From the NCBI GenBank assembly GCA_017547145.1, contig JAFYQJ010000005.1, positions 248,001-312,000 on the forward strand: a stretch of DNA of 64,000 bases. The letters are read 5' to 3'. A program made the position numbers and the translations under genes. Each line of letters starts with the position of its first letter. The first letter of the stretch is position 1. This DNA is from Paludibacteraceae bacterium. Its GTDB lineage: Bacteria > Bacteroidota > Bacteroidia > Bacteroidales > Paludibacteraceae. The notes beneath the pieces are model-generated. The model saw only the letters and a list, made by a program, of their open reading frames with translations, was not told the origin of the DNA and did not search any database. Below, one piece after another: positions 17,338 through 25,880 of this stretch.

Positions 17338-18624
17338 ATGAACGTTACAGATTTATATAAATTGTTTTTAGAAAATCCTACTGTTACAACCGACAGTAGA
17401 GTTTGTCCTAAAAAATCTATTTTTTTTGCCCTAAAAGGAGAAAATTTTGATGGGAATCTATTCGCAGAAAAAGCTTTAGAGAATGGTGCATCATATGCAA
17501 TTATAGACAATCCTACACAAAAAAAGGATGATAGATTTATTCTTGTCGATGACGCCTTAAAAACACTTCAACAACTAGCGGCTTATCATCGCAAACAACT
17601 CAATATTCCTATCATTGGCATTACTGGTACTAATGGCAAAACCACAACAAAAGAATTAACTGCAGCTGTTTTAAGCAAGAAGTACAACACACTATACACT
17701 CAAGGTAATTTAAACAACCACATAGGTGTCCCATTAACTTTACTAAAACTAAACAACTCTCACGAAATAGCCATTGTCGAAATGGGAGCAAATCACCCTA
17801 AAGAAATTAAAAATTCTGTTGATTTAGTATGCCCAACTCATGGTATAATAACAAACGTAGGGAAAGCTCATATTGAAGGTTTTGGTTCGTTTGAAAATAT
17901 CATAAAAACAAAGGCTGAACTTTATGATTTTTTACGAGAAACATCGGGTAAAATCTTTATTAACAAAGACAATATATATCTAAACAACGTTGCAATAAAT
18001 TTAGAACAATTAACCTATTCTACAAAAGACACATCTGCTACTATTTCAGGCAAAATAAGTAAATGCAACCCTTTTATTAGTGTAAAATGGATGCTCAACA
18101 ACACATCATTTGAAACAAACACGCAACTTATTGGCAGTTACAATTTAGAAAACATTCTTGCTGCCATTTGTATTGGTAATCATTTTGGGGTTTGTCCAAA
18201 TGACATAAGTCAAGCTATAAGCGAATATTTACCACAAAACAATCGCTCTCAATTGACAAAAACAGAACACAACCAACTAATTATTGACACTTACAATGCA
18301 AACCCAACAAGCATGGAAGCCGCTTTGGTTAATTTTCATCAAATAGAAAACATTTCTAATAAAGTTGTTTTACTTGGCGACATGCTAGAACTTGGCGATG
18401 ACAGCAAACAAGAGCATCTGCGAATAATCAAACTCCTCGACGATTTTAAATTGAAAGCCTTTTTGGTTGGCAGAGAATTTATGGCAGTTGCAACTCATCA
18501 ACAAACATTTTTGTCTATCAACGATTTTATTGATTGGTTAAGAGAAAATCATCTCGCCGGACATTCCATTTTGATTAAAGGTTCACATGGTATTCATCTC
18601 GAAAAAGCAATTCAACACCTATAA
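17338..18624 (+). CDS. murF: UDP-MurNAc-tripeptide--D-alanyl-D-alanine ligase
   Basis: A 428-residue Mur ligase adding D-Ala-D-Ala to the UDP-MurNAc tripeptide. The N-terminal domain has TTDSR and the FFALKGENFDGN uracil-site motif; the central P-loop is GITGTNGKTTTK (about 94-105); NNHIGVPLTL and EMGANHPKEI are typical of MurF rather than MurE; and LGDMLELG marks the C-terminal domain. It is first in a run of four tightly spaced genes and lies outside a dcw cluster. Confidence 0.95.
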   Translation: MNVTDLYKLFLENPTVTTDSRVCPKKSIFFALKGENFDGNLFAEKALENGASYAIIDNPTQKKDDRFILVDDALKTLQQLAAYHRKQLNIPIIGITGTNGKTTTKELTAAVLSKKYNTLYTQGNLNNHIGVPLTLLKLNNSHEIAIVEMGANHPKEIKNSVDLVCPTHGIITNVGKAHIEGFGSFENIIKTKAELYDFLRETSGKIFINKDNIYLNNVAINLEQLTYSTKDTSATISGKISKCNPFISVKWMLNNTSFETNTQLIGSYNLENILAAICIGNHFGVCPNDISQAISEYLPQNNRSQLTKTEHNQLIIDTYNANPTSMEAALVNFHQIENISNKVVLLGDMLELGDDSKQEHLRIIKLLDDFKLKAFLVGREFMAVATHQQTFLSINDFIDWLRENHLAGHSILIKGSHGIHLEKAIQHL

Positions 18625-19064
18625 TGAAAAATAAATTATTTATCGTTTTAGTGGTTTTCTTTTGCTCCTGTGAGTCATTCAATCGCAAATCACCTATACC
18701 CGACACTCCTGTATCAATGGAACTCTATATACTCCGCGATGCACCCGAATTGAATACCATTGGCAATTATAAATTTTTCATTAAACCTCCTTATATCAAC
18801 CAATACATAGGATATGGCGGCATTTTACTTTTCCATGATTTCAACGACGAAATTTCGGCATTCGATCTTGCTTGCCCACACGAAGCTAACTGTTCTATTC
18901 GTGTAGATTCTATCAATTCGAGTATAGTTACTTGCCGAAAATGTAAAACCTCTTACGATGTAAGTTTTGGTTTCGGGCTACCTATCAACGGAGTTTCTAA
19001 GTATGGATTAAGAAAATATAAAGTACAGCAATTTGAAAACAAGATTTACATTACACGTAACTGA
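18624..19064 (+). CDS. Rieske-like lipoprotein with a CxH...CxxC site
   Basis: A 146-residue exported protein. The signal peptide ends in VVFFCSC, so it is probably a lipoprotein. The centre resembles a Rieske [2Fe-2S] fold: ACPH (C84, H86) is followed by 17 residues and CRKC (C104, C107), then a glycine-rich stretch. A classical Rieske site is CxH...CxxH; here the last ligand is cysteine, giving three cysteines and one histidine. The protein may bind a 2Fe-2S cluster of unusual ligation or only zinc. It overlaps the murF stop (TAATG). Function is unknown; electron transfer at the inner or outer membrane is one possibility. Confidence 0.6.
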   Translation: MKNKLFIVLVVFFCSCESFNRKSPIPDTPVSMELYILRDAPELNTIGNYKFFIKPPYINQYIGYGGILLFHDFNDEISAFDLACPHEANCSIRVDSINSSIVTCRKCKTSYDVSFGFGLPINGVSKYGLRKYKVQQFENKIYITRN

Positions 19065-19066
19065 TT

Positions 19067-19960
19067 ATGTCAAAAAAAATTCTTTTTTTCTCAAAAGGAC
19101 AACGTATAGCAATCATTACCCTATTGTCGTTAATTATTATTATAATCATTGCTGATTTAACGCTTTCGAAATGGGCTCCACAACCTCAATCGTTTTACAA
19201 TGAATCCTTCCAAAAAGAAATAGAAGCATTCGAAGAACAAATAAAAATTGCTAAAACAAAAAACGAAACGAAATTCCCAAAAGTTGCTGAGCCAAAACAA
19301 ACACATATAAACGAGCACACTATAAGTTACTTTCATTTTGACCCTAACACACTAGACTCCACAGGATTTATATCGTTAGGATTAAAGCCTTGGATTGTTT
19401 CAAACATATTAAAATATCGAAGCAAAGGAGGTGTTTTTAAAACAGATTCAGATTTTGGTAAAATTTATGGAATTGACAAAAAATTATTCTCAACACTACA
19501 ACCATTTATACAAATAACAAAAACAAAAGAAGATTTTATAAAAAGCGAAAAAGAAACCTCAACTATTATTATTGAATTAAACGCTGCAGACACAACGCAA
19601 CTAGCTACAATAATGAAAAAAAGTTTAGCTAAACGTATTATTGGATATAGAAAAGCTTTAGGCGGGTTTCATTCGATAGAGCAATTAGGCGAAGTCTACA
19701 ACATTACAGAAAAAGAATTAAACGACATTACCCCACATATTACATTAGACCTTTCATTGATTCAACAAATTAATGTTAACAAGGCTACGGTAGAACAACT
19801 CAAACGCCACCCTTATCTTAATTTTTATCAAGCAAAAGCTATTTGCGAACTTCGTAAAGCAAAAAAACACTTATCTTCCATTGAAGATATTTCTATTTTA
19901 GAAGAATTTTCTAAAAGCGATATTACAAGAATTACTCCATATTTAAACTTTAAGCAATAA
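19067..19960 (+). CDS. Membrane-anchored helix-hairpin-helix (ComEA-like) protein
   Basis: A 297-residue protein with one N-terminal membrane segment (about residues 12-31), a charged linker, and three helix-hairpin-helix repeats of the ComEA type. These are FDPNTLDSTGFISLGL, IELNAADTTQLATIM and INVNKATVEQLKRHP, each followed by a helical segment such as IIGYRKALGGF. ComEA-like domains bind double-stranded DNA during uptake, but in this phylum similar proteins are common and their role is not settled. It starts 2 bases after the preceding gene and overlaps the helicase gene. Confidence 0.8.
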   Translation: MSKKILFFSKGQRIAIITLLSLIIIIIIADLTLSKWAPQPQSFYNESFQKEIEAFEEQIKIAKTKNETKFPKVAEPKQTHINEHTISYFHFDPNTLDSTGFISLGLKPWIVSNILKYRSKGGVFKTDSDFGKIYGIDKKLFSTLQPFIQITKTKEDFIKSEKETSTIIIELNAADTTQLATIMKKSLAKRIIGYRKALGGFHSIEQLGEVYNITEKELNDITPHITLDLSLIQQINVNKATVEQLKRHPYLNFYQAKAICELRKAKKHLSSIEDISILEEFSKSDITRITPYLNFKQ

Positions 19961-21210
19961 TGTATTTTGACGAATTAGATTTAAATGATAATATTCTTGA
20001 TGGGCTTGATGCTATGAACTTTGAAAAATGTACGCCCATACAAGAGAAAGCAATACCTATAATTCTCGAAGGACACGACATTTTGGCATCAGCTCAAACT
20101 GGAACAGGGAAAACAGCTGCCTACATTTTACCATTATTAGAACTTCTCTCTAGGGGTAAAAAAGATAGTTCAAAGGTAAATGCTCTCATCCTAATGCCAA
20201 CTAGAGAATTAGCACAACAAGTAGATCAATTACTGGAAGGATTTGCTTATTACGAAAATACATCTTGGATTGCTATTTATGGTGGTAACGATGGGATAGC
20301 CTTTGCACAACAACAAAAAGCTCTTCAAACCGGAGGAGATATTGCAATAGCAACCCCGGGGCGTTTACTATCTCATATTCGCATTGGAGGAGTAGATCTC
20401 TCTGGTATAGAATATTTAATTTTGGACGAAGCCGACCGTATGCTTGACATCGGATTCTACGACGATATTATCGAAATAATAAAACATTTACCTAAAAAAC
20501 ATCAAACTTTAATGTTTTCGGCAACCTTCCCAAAAGAAGTTGAACGTTTAGCCAAACAAATTTTGATAAATCCAGTAGAAATAAAACTCGCAGTCTCTAA
20601 ACCAGCAGATGGGATACATCAAGGAGTATACCTCTTGCATGAGACACAAAAAAAAGAACTCATAAAAGAACTTTTTAAAACACAAAATCGTAAAAGTATT
20701 ATATTTTCATCTTCAAAAGAGAAAGTATTTCACATCTATTGTGCACTGAAAAATATGGGACTGAATGTAGCACAAATGCATTCAGGATTAGAACAAAAGC
20801 AACGGACACAGGTAATGCTCGACTTTAAAAATAATAAACTTCAAGCTTTGGTTGCAACAAATATTGTTTCAAGAGGTATTGATATTGACGACGTCGCAAT
20901 GGTGATAAATTATGACGTACCTAAACAAAGTGAAGATTACGTGCATCGTATTGGACGCACAGCAAGGGCTGGTGCCGAAGGTTTAGGTATAACATTTGTT
21001 ACGCTAAAAGACCGTATTCTTTTTGATAGAATCGAAACATTTTTAGGTAAAACAATAGAACGCCTCCCTTTACCAGACGATATTGCCAACATGGCACCAC
21101 CTATACTTGACGAAAAAGCAAAACCTAAAGAGAAAAAGAAATTCTACAAAAAAAGAAAAACTAGAAATAGAAAAAAGCGAAACAAACCGACTACAGAACA
21201 AAACTTATAG
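19960..21210 (+). CDS. DEAD-box RNA helicase
   Basis: A 416-residue ATP-dependent RNA helicase of the RhlE/CsdA group. Motifs appear in order: Q motif (FEKCTPIQEKAIP), AQTGTGKT (I), PTRELAQQV (Ia), TPGR (Ib), DEADRMLD (II), SAT (III), VATNIVSRGIDID (V) and HRIGRTARAG (VI). The last 30 residues are strongly basic (runs of Lys and Arg), typical of an RNA-binding tail. The start overlaps the previous stop (TAATG). Confidence 0.92.
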   Translation: MYFDELDLNDNILDGLDAMNFEKCTPIQEKAIPIILEGHDILASAQTGTGKTAAYILPLLELLSRGKKDSSKVNALILMPTRELAQQVDQLLEGFAYYENTSWIAIYGGNDGIAFAQQQKALQTGGDIAIATPGRLLSHIRIGGVDLSGIEYLILDEADRMLDIGFYDDIIEIIKHLPKKHQTLMFSATFPKEVERLAKQILINPVEIKLAVSKPADGIHQGVYLLHETQKKELIKELFKTQNRKSIIFSSSKEKVFHIYCALKNMGLNVAQMHSGLEQKQRTQVMLDFKNNKLQALVATNIVSRGIDIDDVAMVINYDVPKQSEDYVHRIGRTARAGAEGLGITFVTLKDRILFDRIETFLGKTIERLPLPDDIANMAPPILDEKAKPKEKKKFYKKRKTRNRKKRNKPTTEQNL

Positions 21211-21225
21211 TTAAGACAAAATTTG

Positions 21226-21233
21226 TACCTTTG
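21226..21233 (+). promoter_or_regulatory. -7 element before the sugar-activation operon
   Basis: TACCTTTG fits TAnnTTTG and lies 22 bases before the ATG at 21256. The -33 region is weak. It separates the helicase from the following four-gene operon. Confidence 0.5.
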
Positions 21234-21255
21234 TTCGTTTGAATAAATAAATTCC

Positions 21256-22782
21256 ATGAAAAAAACAGTATTCTTAACAGGAGCAACTGGCACTATGGGT
21301 TGGGCCGGATTGCAAGAATTAATAAAATATCCAGAAAATTATTCGGTGAGAATTCTTGCTCGCCCAAGCAAAAAAAACAGAAACAAATTAGCACCGCTAC
21401 AAGACAAAATTGAAATTGTTTGGGGCAATTTATGTTCTTACGAAGACGTTCTTAAATGCGTAAATGGTTCTGACATCGTGCTTCACGTTGGAGGTATGGT
21501 TTCTCCAAACGCTGACTACAAACCTGAATCGACTCGTAGAACAAACCTTGGTGCTGCCGAAAATATCAAAAATGCAGTTTTAGCTCAAGGCGACAAGCAA
21601 CCTAAAGTTGTGTATATCGGTTCAGTGGCACAAATGGGCGATAGACGTGAGCCTCTACATTGGGGACGCACAGGTGATCCTATTTGCGTATCGGCCTATG
21701 ACCATTATGGTATCACAAAAGCTTTAGCCGAAAGAATTATTACTGATTCTGGCATAAAAACTTGGGTTTCATTGCGCCAATCAGGAATACTCTACCCTGC
21801 TATTTTGAAAAATTACGATCCTATTATGTTCCACGTTCCAATTCGCGGTGTACTCGAATGGGCAACAGTAGAAGATAGCGGACGTCTGCTCGAACGTGTT
21901 TGTCGTGACGAAGTACCCGAAGAGTTTTGGAATCGCTACTACAATATTGGTAGTGGAGCCGAATACCGAATTTCGAATTACGAATTTGAAGTACTTTTAC
22001 TCGATGCAATTGGATGTCCACGCCCAGAAAAGATTTTTGATGCAAAATGGTTTACTACACGCAATTTCCATGGAATGTGGTACATAGATAGCGATGTTTT
22101 GGAAAATTACCTTCACTTCCGTGCCAACATTCCTATCAAAGAATATTTTGATCGAATGAGCAAAAGCGACCAAATACCTTTTGCTATGAAATTTGCTCGT
22201 GTAACAAAAGTGGCAAAACTCGTTCCGCACATTGTAAAATTAGCAATGCGTGCTATGGCATACAGCAAAGAACATGGTACTCAATGGTGGATAAAAAACA
22301 ACAAAACTCTACGTATAAATGCCTATTACGGAAGTTTGGAAGAATACAATGCAATTCCTGATTGGAAGCACACGGATTTGAGTCATAATTCAGAGGAAAT
22401 TACATTACTAAATCACGGCTACGACGAGACAAAAGCAATGGAATATTTTACAATTGAGGATATGCAACGTGCTGCCGAATTTCGTGGTGGAAAATGTTTA
22501 AGCCAAACGATGACCAAAGGCGATTGGGACACACAATTAGAATGGCAATGCGCAGAAGGACATACTTTCAAGGCAAGTCCTCGTTTGATTCTTTTGGGAG
22601 GCCATTGGTGCTCGGGATGTTTCCCATTCCCTTATTCAAGCGAAGCAAACAACCGCCCTTGGCAATGGGATGCAGAAGCAAAACGCAATCCATTTTTTGC
22701 TCAACTTTGGAGTCCTCTTCACGATGCTGACGAAAACAATGTTTATGGCCCAAAAATTTTTAATGGTTGGGAGAAAAATTAA
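21256..22782 (+). CDS. NAD-dependent epimerase/dehydratase with C-terminal zinc-binding tail
   Basis: A 508-residue protein. The first 300 residues are an extended SDR: the Rossmann motif TGATGTMG (8-15), VVYIGSVAQMG around 118-127, and the catalytic YGITK (Y151, K155). The substrate is probably a nucleotide sugar or sugar acid. The C-terminal 200 residues are not part of a normal epimerase and contain a probable zinc site: C431 and H435 in CAEGHTF, and C451 and C454 in GGHWCSGC. A Trp-rich stretch follows. It is the first gene of an operon with a PCMD protein, a nucleotidyltransferase/kinase fusion and a mutarotase. There is no signal peptide, so it works in the cytoplasm. Confidence 0.75.
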   Translation: MKKTVFLTGATGTMGWAGLQELIKYPENYSVRILARPSKKNRNKLAPLQDKIEIVWGNLCSYEDVLKCVNGSDIVLHVGGMVSPNADYKPESTRRTNLGAAENIKNAVLAQGDKQPKVVYIGSVAQMGDRREPLHWGRTGDPICVSAYDHYGITKALAERIITDSGIKTWVSLRQSGILYPAILKNYDPIMFHVPIRGVLEWATVEDSGRLLERVCRDEVPEEFWNRYYNIGSGAEYRISNYEFEVLLLDAIGCPRPEKIFDAKWFTTRNFHGMWYIDSDVLENYLHFRANIPIKEYFDRMSKSDQIPFAMKFARVTKVAKLVPHIVKLAMRAMAYSKEHGTQWWIKNNKTLRINAYYGSLEEYNAIPDWKHTDLSHNSEEITLLNHGYDETKAMEYFTIEDMQRAAEFRGGKCLSQTMTKGDWDTQLEWQCAEGHTFKASPRLILLGGHWCSGCFPFPYSSEANNRPWQWDAEAKRNPFFAQLWSPLHDADENNVYGPKIFNGWEKN

Positions 22783-22789
22783 CTTTACA

Positions 22790-23740
22790 ATGAAAACACT
22801 ACGACTTTTAGCACTCTTATTTTTACCAACACTCATTGTTGCACAAGAGCGAATTGAGCCAATTAAATTTGGCGATATGGAACAATGGTTGGTGCGTTAT
22901 ATAAAAGAATCAAAACTCTTAGGTGGTAAAACAAAAATTCTCTACGCACTCGCACCTACCGATACGATTAGAAAAACTGCAGTTTATGACTTCAAAAATA
23001 CTTGTTGGGGAATATCAAACGCCTACGCTTCGCCTGCAAGTATAGACAAAGCAGCCAATACCACACAACCAGAAAAACGAGGCAATGGCACTTGTGCTCG
23101 ACTCGACACAAGAATCGAGGCCGTACAAGTTTTAGGTTGTATTGACATAGAGGTTTGTATTGCAGGAACATTGTTTTTAGGTAAAGTGCTTGAACCCGCT
23201 AAAAATGTAAATGACCCTTATAGCATCATAAATATGGGGATTCCTTTTGACCAAAAACCAAAAGCAATAATGCTTGACCTGAAAGCAAAAGTAAATCCTG
23301 AAAGAAAAGTTTTGCGTGCCACTGGTTTTTCAAAGAAAAAATGGTTTGAAGGACACGACGAACCCGAAGTTTATGTTTACCTACAAAAACGTTGGGAAGA
23401 CGAAAAAGGCAACATTTATGCAAAACGAATTGGTACTGCACGCCAACGCTTTGAAGAATCAATTCCCGAATGGAAAAATAATTATCGTATCGACATCCAT
23501 TACGGGAATATCAGCAAACAACCATTTTTCAAAACTTATATGGGACTTTTCCCCGATGGAGGTCAATTTAGAGCCTTGAACAAAAAAGGAAAGATGGTTG
23601 ATATTCAAGAAGTTGGATGGGGCGATAAAAACGATACGCCAACACACGTAATCTTGATGATTACAGCAGGTTGCTATCCTGCGTTTTATGGAATGCCAGG
23701 CAACGCCCTTTGGGTTGATAACGTAAAGTGGGTTTATTAA
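22790..23740 (+). CDS. Secreted PCMD-domain protein
   Basis: A 316-residue protein starting at ATG 22790, where a signal peptide (residues 1-19, cleaved after VAQ) begins; an upstream in-frame start lies inside the preceding gene. The mature part fits the PCMD (putative carbohydrate metabolism) domain of Bacteroidota: a cysteine-containing first half, GIPFDQKPKAIMLDLKAKVN in the middle, and a C-terminal segment ending in GNALWVDNVKWVY. The domain has a jelly-roll-like carbohydrate-binding appearance, but no activity is proven. It starts 7 bases after the epimerase stop, so it is probably expressed with the cytoplasmic sugar genes and may bind the glycan they process. Confidence 0.65.
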   Translation: MKTLRLLALLFLPTLIVAQERIEPIKFGDMEQWLVRYIKESKLLGGKTKILYALAPTDTIRKTAVYDFKNTCWGISNAYASPASIDKAANTTQPEKRGNGTCARLDTRIEAVQVLGCIDIEVCIAGTLFLGKVLEPAKNVNDPYSIINMGIPFDQKPKAIMLDLKAKVNPERKVLRATGFSKKKWFEGHDEPEVYVYLQKRWEDEKGNIYAKRIGTARQRFEESIPEWKNNYRIDIHYGNISKQPFFKTYMGLFPDGGQFRALNKKGKMVDIQEVGWGDKNDTPTHVILMITAGCYPAFYGMPGNALWVDNVKWVY

Positions 23741-23751
23741 ATATTAAATTT

Positions 23752-24888
23752 ATGAAGAAAAAAGTTTTTGTAAGCGGATGCTACGATATGCTACATAGTG
23801 GTCATGTTGCTTTTTTTGAAGAAGCTGCACGATTAGGCGATCTATATGTAGGAATAGGTTCAGACAACACCATAAAACAATTAAAAGCACGTAAAACGAT
23901 TAATTCGCAAGAAGAAAGATTGTATATGGTAAAAGCCCTAAAGAGTGTAAAAGAAGCTTGGATAAACTCAGGTAGTGGACTTTTGGATTTTACAGAAGAA
24001 GTTAAAGCATTAAAACCAGATATATTTTTTGTAAACAGCGATGGACACACGCCTGCTAAAGAGCAATTTTGCAAAGAAAACAACATTGAATATATAGTAA
24101 GCAAACGCATACCACATGGCAATCTACCTACACGTTCTACTACAGCCTTACGCAAAGAATGCCTCATTCCCTACCGAATTGATTTAGCGGGTGGTTGGTT
24201 AGACCAACCTTTTATCAACAAACTAGAAAGTGGTGCTGTTATTACTATATGCATTGAACCCGAATATGAATTTAACGACCGAAGCGGAATGGCCACAAGT
24301 TCGCGTAAAAAAGCGATAGAACTTTGGCAAACAAATATTCCAGAAGGAGATAAAGAAAAATTGGCTAAAACCCTTTTTTGTTTTGAAAACCCTCCAGGAA
24401 CAGCTTACGTAAGCGGATCGCAAGATGCTATTGGAATTGTAATGCCGGGCTTATCTCGATTGCAATATGACAACGGATACTGGCCTACTAATATAGAAAA
24501 TAGAACTGATGAAGACTTGCTTCAGTGGATTGAAAAAAGAATTTGGATTTTGCCTTTATATCCTCGCCACAATGACTACGACGTAATGGCTGATACCAAT
24601 ATAACAGCAGAAAACGTAAAAAGTTTAAGCCTTGCATCTGAAAATTGTTGGCAGGCAATCGTTAGCCGCAATGCTAAAAAATGGGGGCTTTATACAACAG
24701 AAGCATTTAACGCACAAAAATGCATATTTCCCAATATGGTACCTAACGATGTTTACGACATCATTAAGCAATACGAAAACGATGCATTAGGATGGAAAAT
24801 ATCTGGTGCTGGTGGTGGTGGTTATCTTGTTTTTATCAGCGAAAAACCACTCGAAAAATGTTTCCAAATAACCATACGCAGAAACTAA
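23752..24888 (+). CDS. Nucleotidyltransferase-GHMP kinase fusion protein
   Basis: A 378-residue two-domain cytoplasmic protein, starting at ATG 23752. Residues 1-130 form a cytidylyltransferase-like domain with HSGH (15-18), RKTINSQEERL and STTALR. Residues 138-378 form a GHMP kinase-like domain with PYRIDLAGGW (140-149), SGSQDAIG (221-228) and SGAGGGGYL (351-359). The ATP-binding motif of GHMP kinases is altered to SGMATSSRKKA (178-188) instead of a form like GLGSSAA, so kinase activity is uncertain. The pairing suggests a sugar 1-kinase plus nucleotide activation, like FKP in L-fucose salvage but with different domains. A mutarotase gene lies 15 bases downstream. Confidence 0.75.
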   Translation: MKKKVFVSGCYDMLHSGHVAFFEEAARLGDLYVGIGSDNTIKQLKARKTINSQEERLYMVKALKSVKEAWINSGSGLLDFTEEVKALKPDIFFVNSDGHTPAKEQFCKENNIEYIVSKRIPHGNLPTRSTTALRKECLIPYRIDLAGGWLDQPFINKLESGAVITICIEPEYEFNDRSGMATSSRKKAIELWQTNIPEGDKEKLAKTLFCFENPPGTAYVSGSQDAIGIVMPGLSRLQYDNGYWPTNIENRTDEDLLQWIEKRIWILPLYPRHNDYDVMADTNITAENVKSLSLASENCWQAIVSRNAKKWGLYTTEAFNAQKCIFPNMVPNDVYDIIKQYENDALGWKISGAGGGGYLVFISEKPLEKCFQITIRRN

Positions 24889-24903
24889 AATCTTATAATA
24901 ACT

Positions 24904-25233
24904 ATGAAACGCTATTGTCAGACATTAAAATTGAAAGATAACGAACAATTAATTGCTCAATATATTGAAGCACATCAAAACGTATGGAGCGAGATAAAAG
25001 AAGGCATAAAAGCTGTTGGTATACTTGATATGCAAATATATATACACAATAGTACCTTGTTTATGATTGTAGAAACAGTTGATGAATTTGATTGGGAAAA
25101 AGATAATTCACGCCTTGCCACATTGCCACGTCAAGCAGAATGGGAAGCCTATGTTAGTCAATTTCAGCAAGCAGATGCCTCCGCTACCTCTGCAGAAAAA
25201 TGGCAACTTATGACACAGATTTTTAAACTATAA
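24904..25233 (+). CDS. L-rhamnose/L-fucose mutarotase family protein (RhaM-like)
   Basis: A 109-residue protein of the RhaM (DUF718) family, which interconverts alpha and beta forms of deoxy sugars. It has the family N-terminus KRYCQTLKLK, then YIEAHQNVWSEIKEGIKAVG with the conserved His and Trp, a small-hydrophobic strand LFMIVETVDEFDW, and a C-terminal half with LPRQAEWEAYV. The exact sugar cannot be told. Placed after the kinase/nucleotidyltransferase gene and before a strong terminator, it probably prepares the anomer that the kinase uses. Confidence 0.82.
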   Translation: MKRYCQTLKLKDNEQLIAQYIEAHQNVWSEIKEGIKAVGILDMQIYIHNSTLFMIVETVDEFDWEKDNSRLATLPRQAEWEAYVSQFQQADASATSAEKWQLMTQIFKL

Positions 25234-25256
25234 GTTGAGTCATATAGAATGCAATA

Positions 25257-25294
25257 AAAAAGAGAGTAACCTCTAAGTTACTCTCTTTTCTTTT
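25257..25294 (+). terminator. Rho-independent terminator of the sugar operon
   Basis: AAAAGAGAGTAAC and GTTACTCTCTTTT pair perfectly around CTCTAA and are followed by more T residues. Confidence 0.85.
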
Positions 25295-25312
25295 TATTAA
25301 CACAAATTCTTC

Positions 25313-25861
25313 TCAACGAGATTTTTTACGCTTCAACAACGAATAAATTCCACTAAACAATAATAACGCCCAAAGCCCTTCGCCAACTGGAGGCCATGGT
25401 TCCTCGTGCCCACCTTGCCCTGGAAGCTTAGCAGCACCATTTAAATTTATCGTTTGTATTGACGTAGTAACACCAACCTCTACACCCGAATCAAATCCAT
25501 CATACAACTTTTCTACACTACCCGTACGCGAGAAAGTTATATTTCGAGTACCTTCATTTACATTGCTTGCAGCAGATGATTGTGAGGCAGATTCTTCGAC
25601 AGAAATTAAAGAAGACTTCCCTACAACTGATTTTTGAGAAGAAATCATATTATAACCCGAAGCAACCCCTTGTTGATAATTCATTTCGCCAAAGGAACTT
25701 TGTTCGATATCGAAACTGCTATTTGATGAAATCGAAGGTACATTAGCCGATTTATCAAAATTATAATTAACCGCCGAAGCTCCAGTAACAACCGAGAGCA
25801 CACAGGCCACAATCAACATTTTCATATTCATATTCTTCATAATCTCACTTTTCTTCGTCAT
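25313..25861 (-). CDS. Small exported protein with PVGEG-TM-basic tail
   Basis: A 182-residue protein of unknown function. The N-terminus is a signal peptide (cleavage likely after VTGASA); an internal ATG at 25840 is an alternative start. The mature part is rich in Ser, Asn and Gln. The C-terminus has a three-part layout: PWPPVGEG, a hydrophobic stretch of about 12 residues (LWALLLFSGIYSLL) and KRKKSR. This resembles a sorting signal read by a transpeptidase-like or exosortase-like enzyme, or a simple membrane anchor. The gene lies 19 bases after the giant T9SS protein gene on the same strand and is probably co-transcribed with it. Confidence 0.6.
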   Translation of the reverse strand: MTKKSEIMKNMNMKMLIVACVLSVVTGASAVNYNFDKSANVPSISSNSSFDIEQSSFGEMNYQQGVASGYNMISSQKSVVGKSSLISVEESASQSSAASNVNEGTRNITFSRTGSVEKLYDGFDSGVEVGVTTSIQTINLNGAAKLPGQGGHEEPWPPVGEGLWALLLFSGIYSLLKRKKSR

Positions 25862-25880
25862 AACAAAACTCCTTTTTCTA

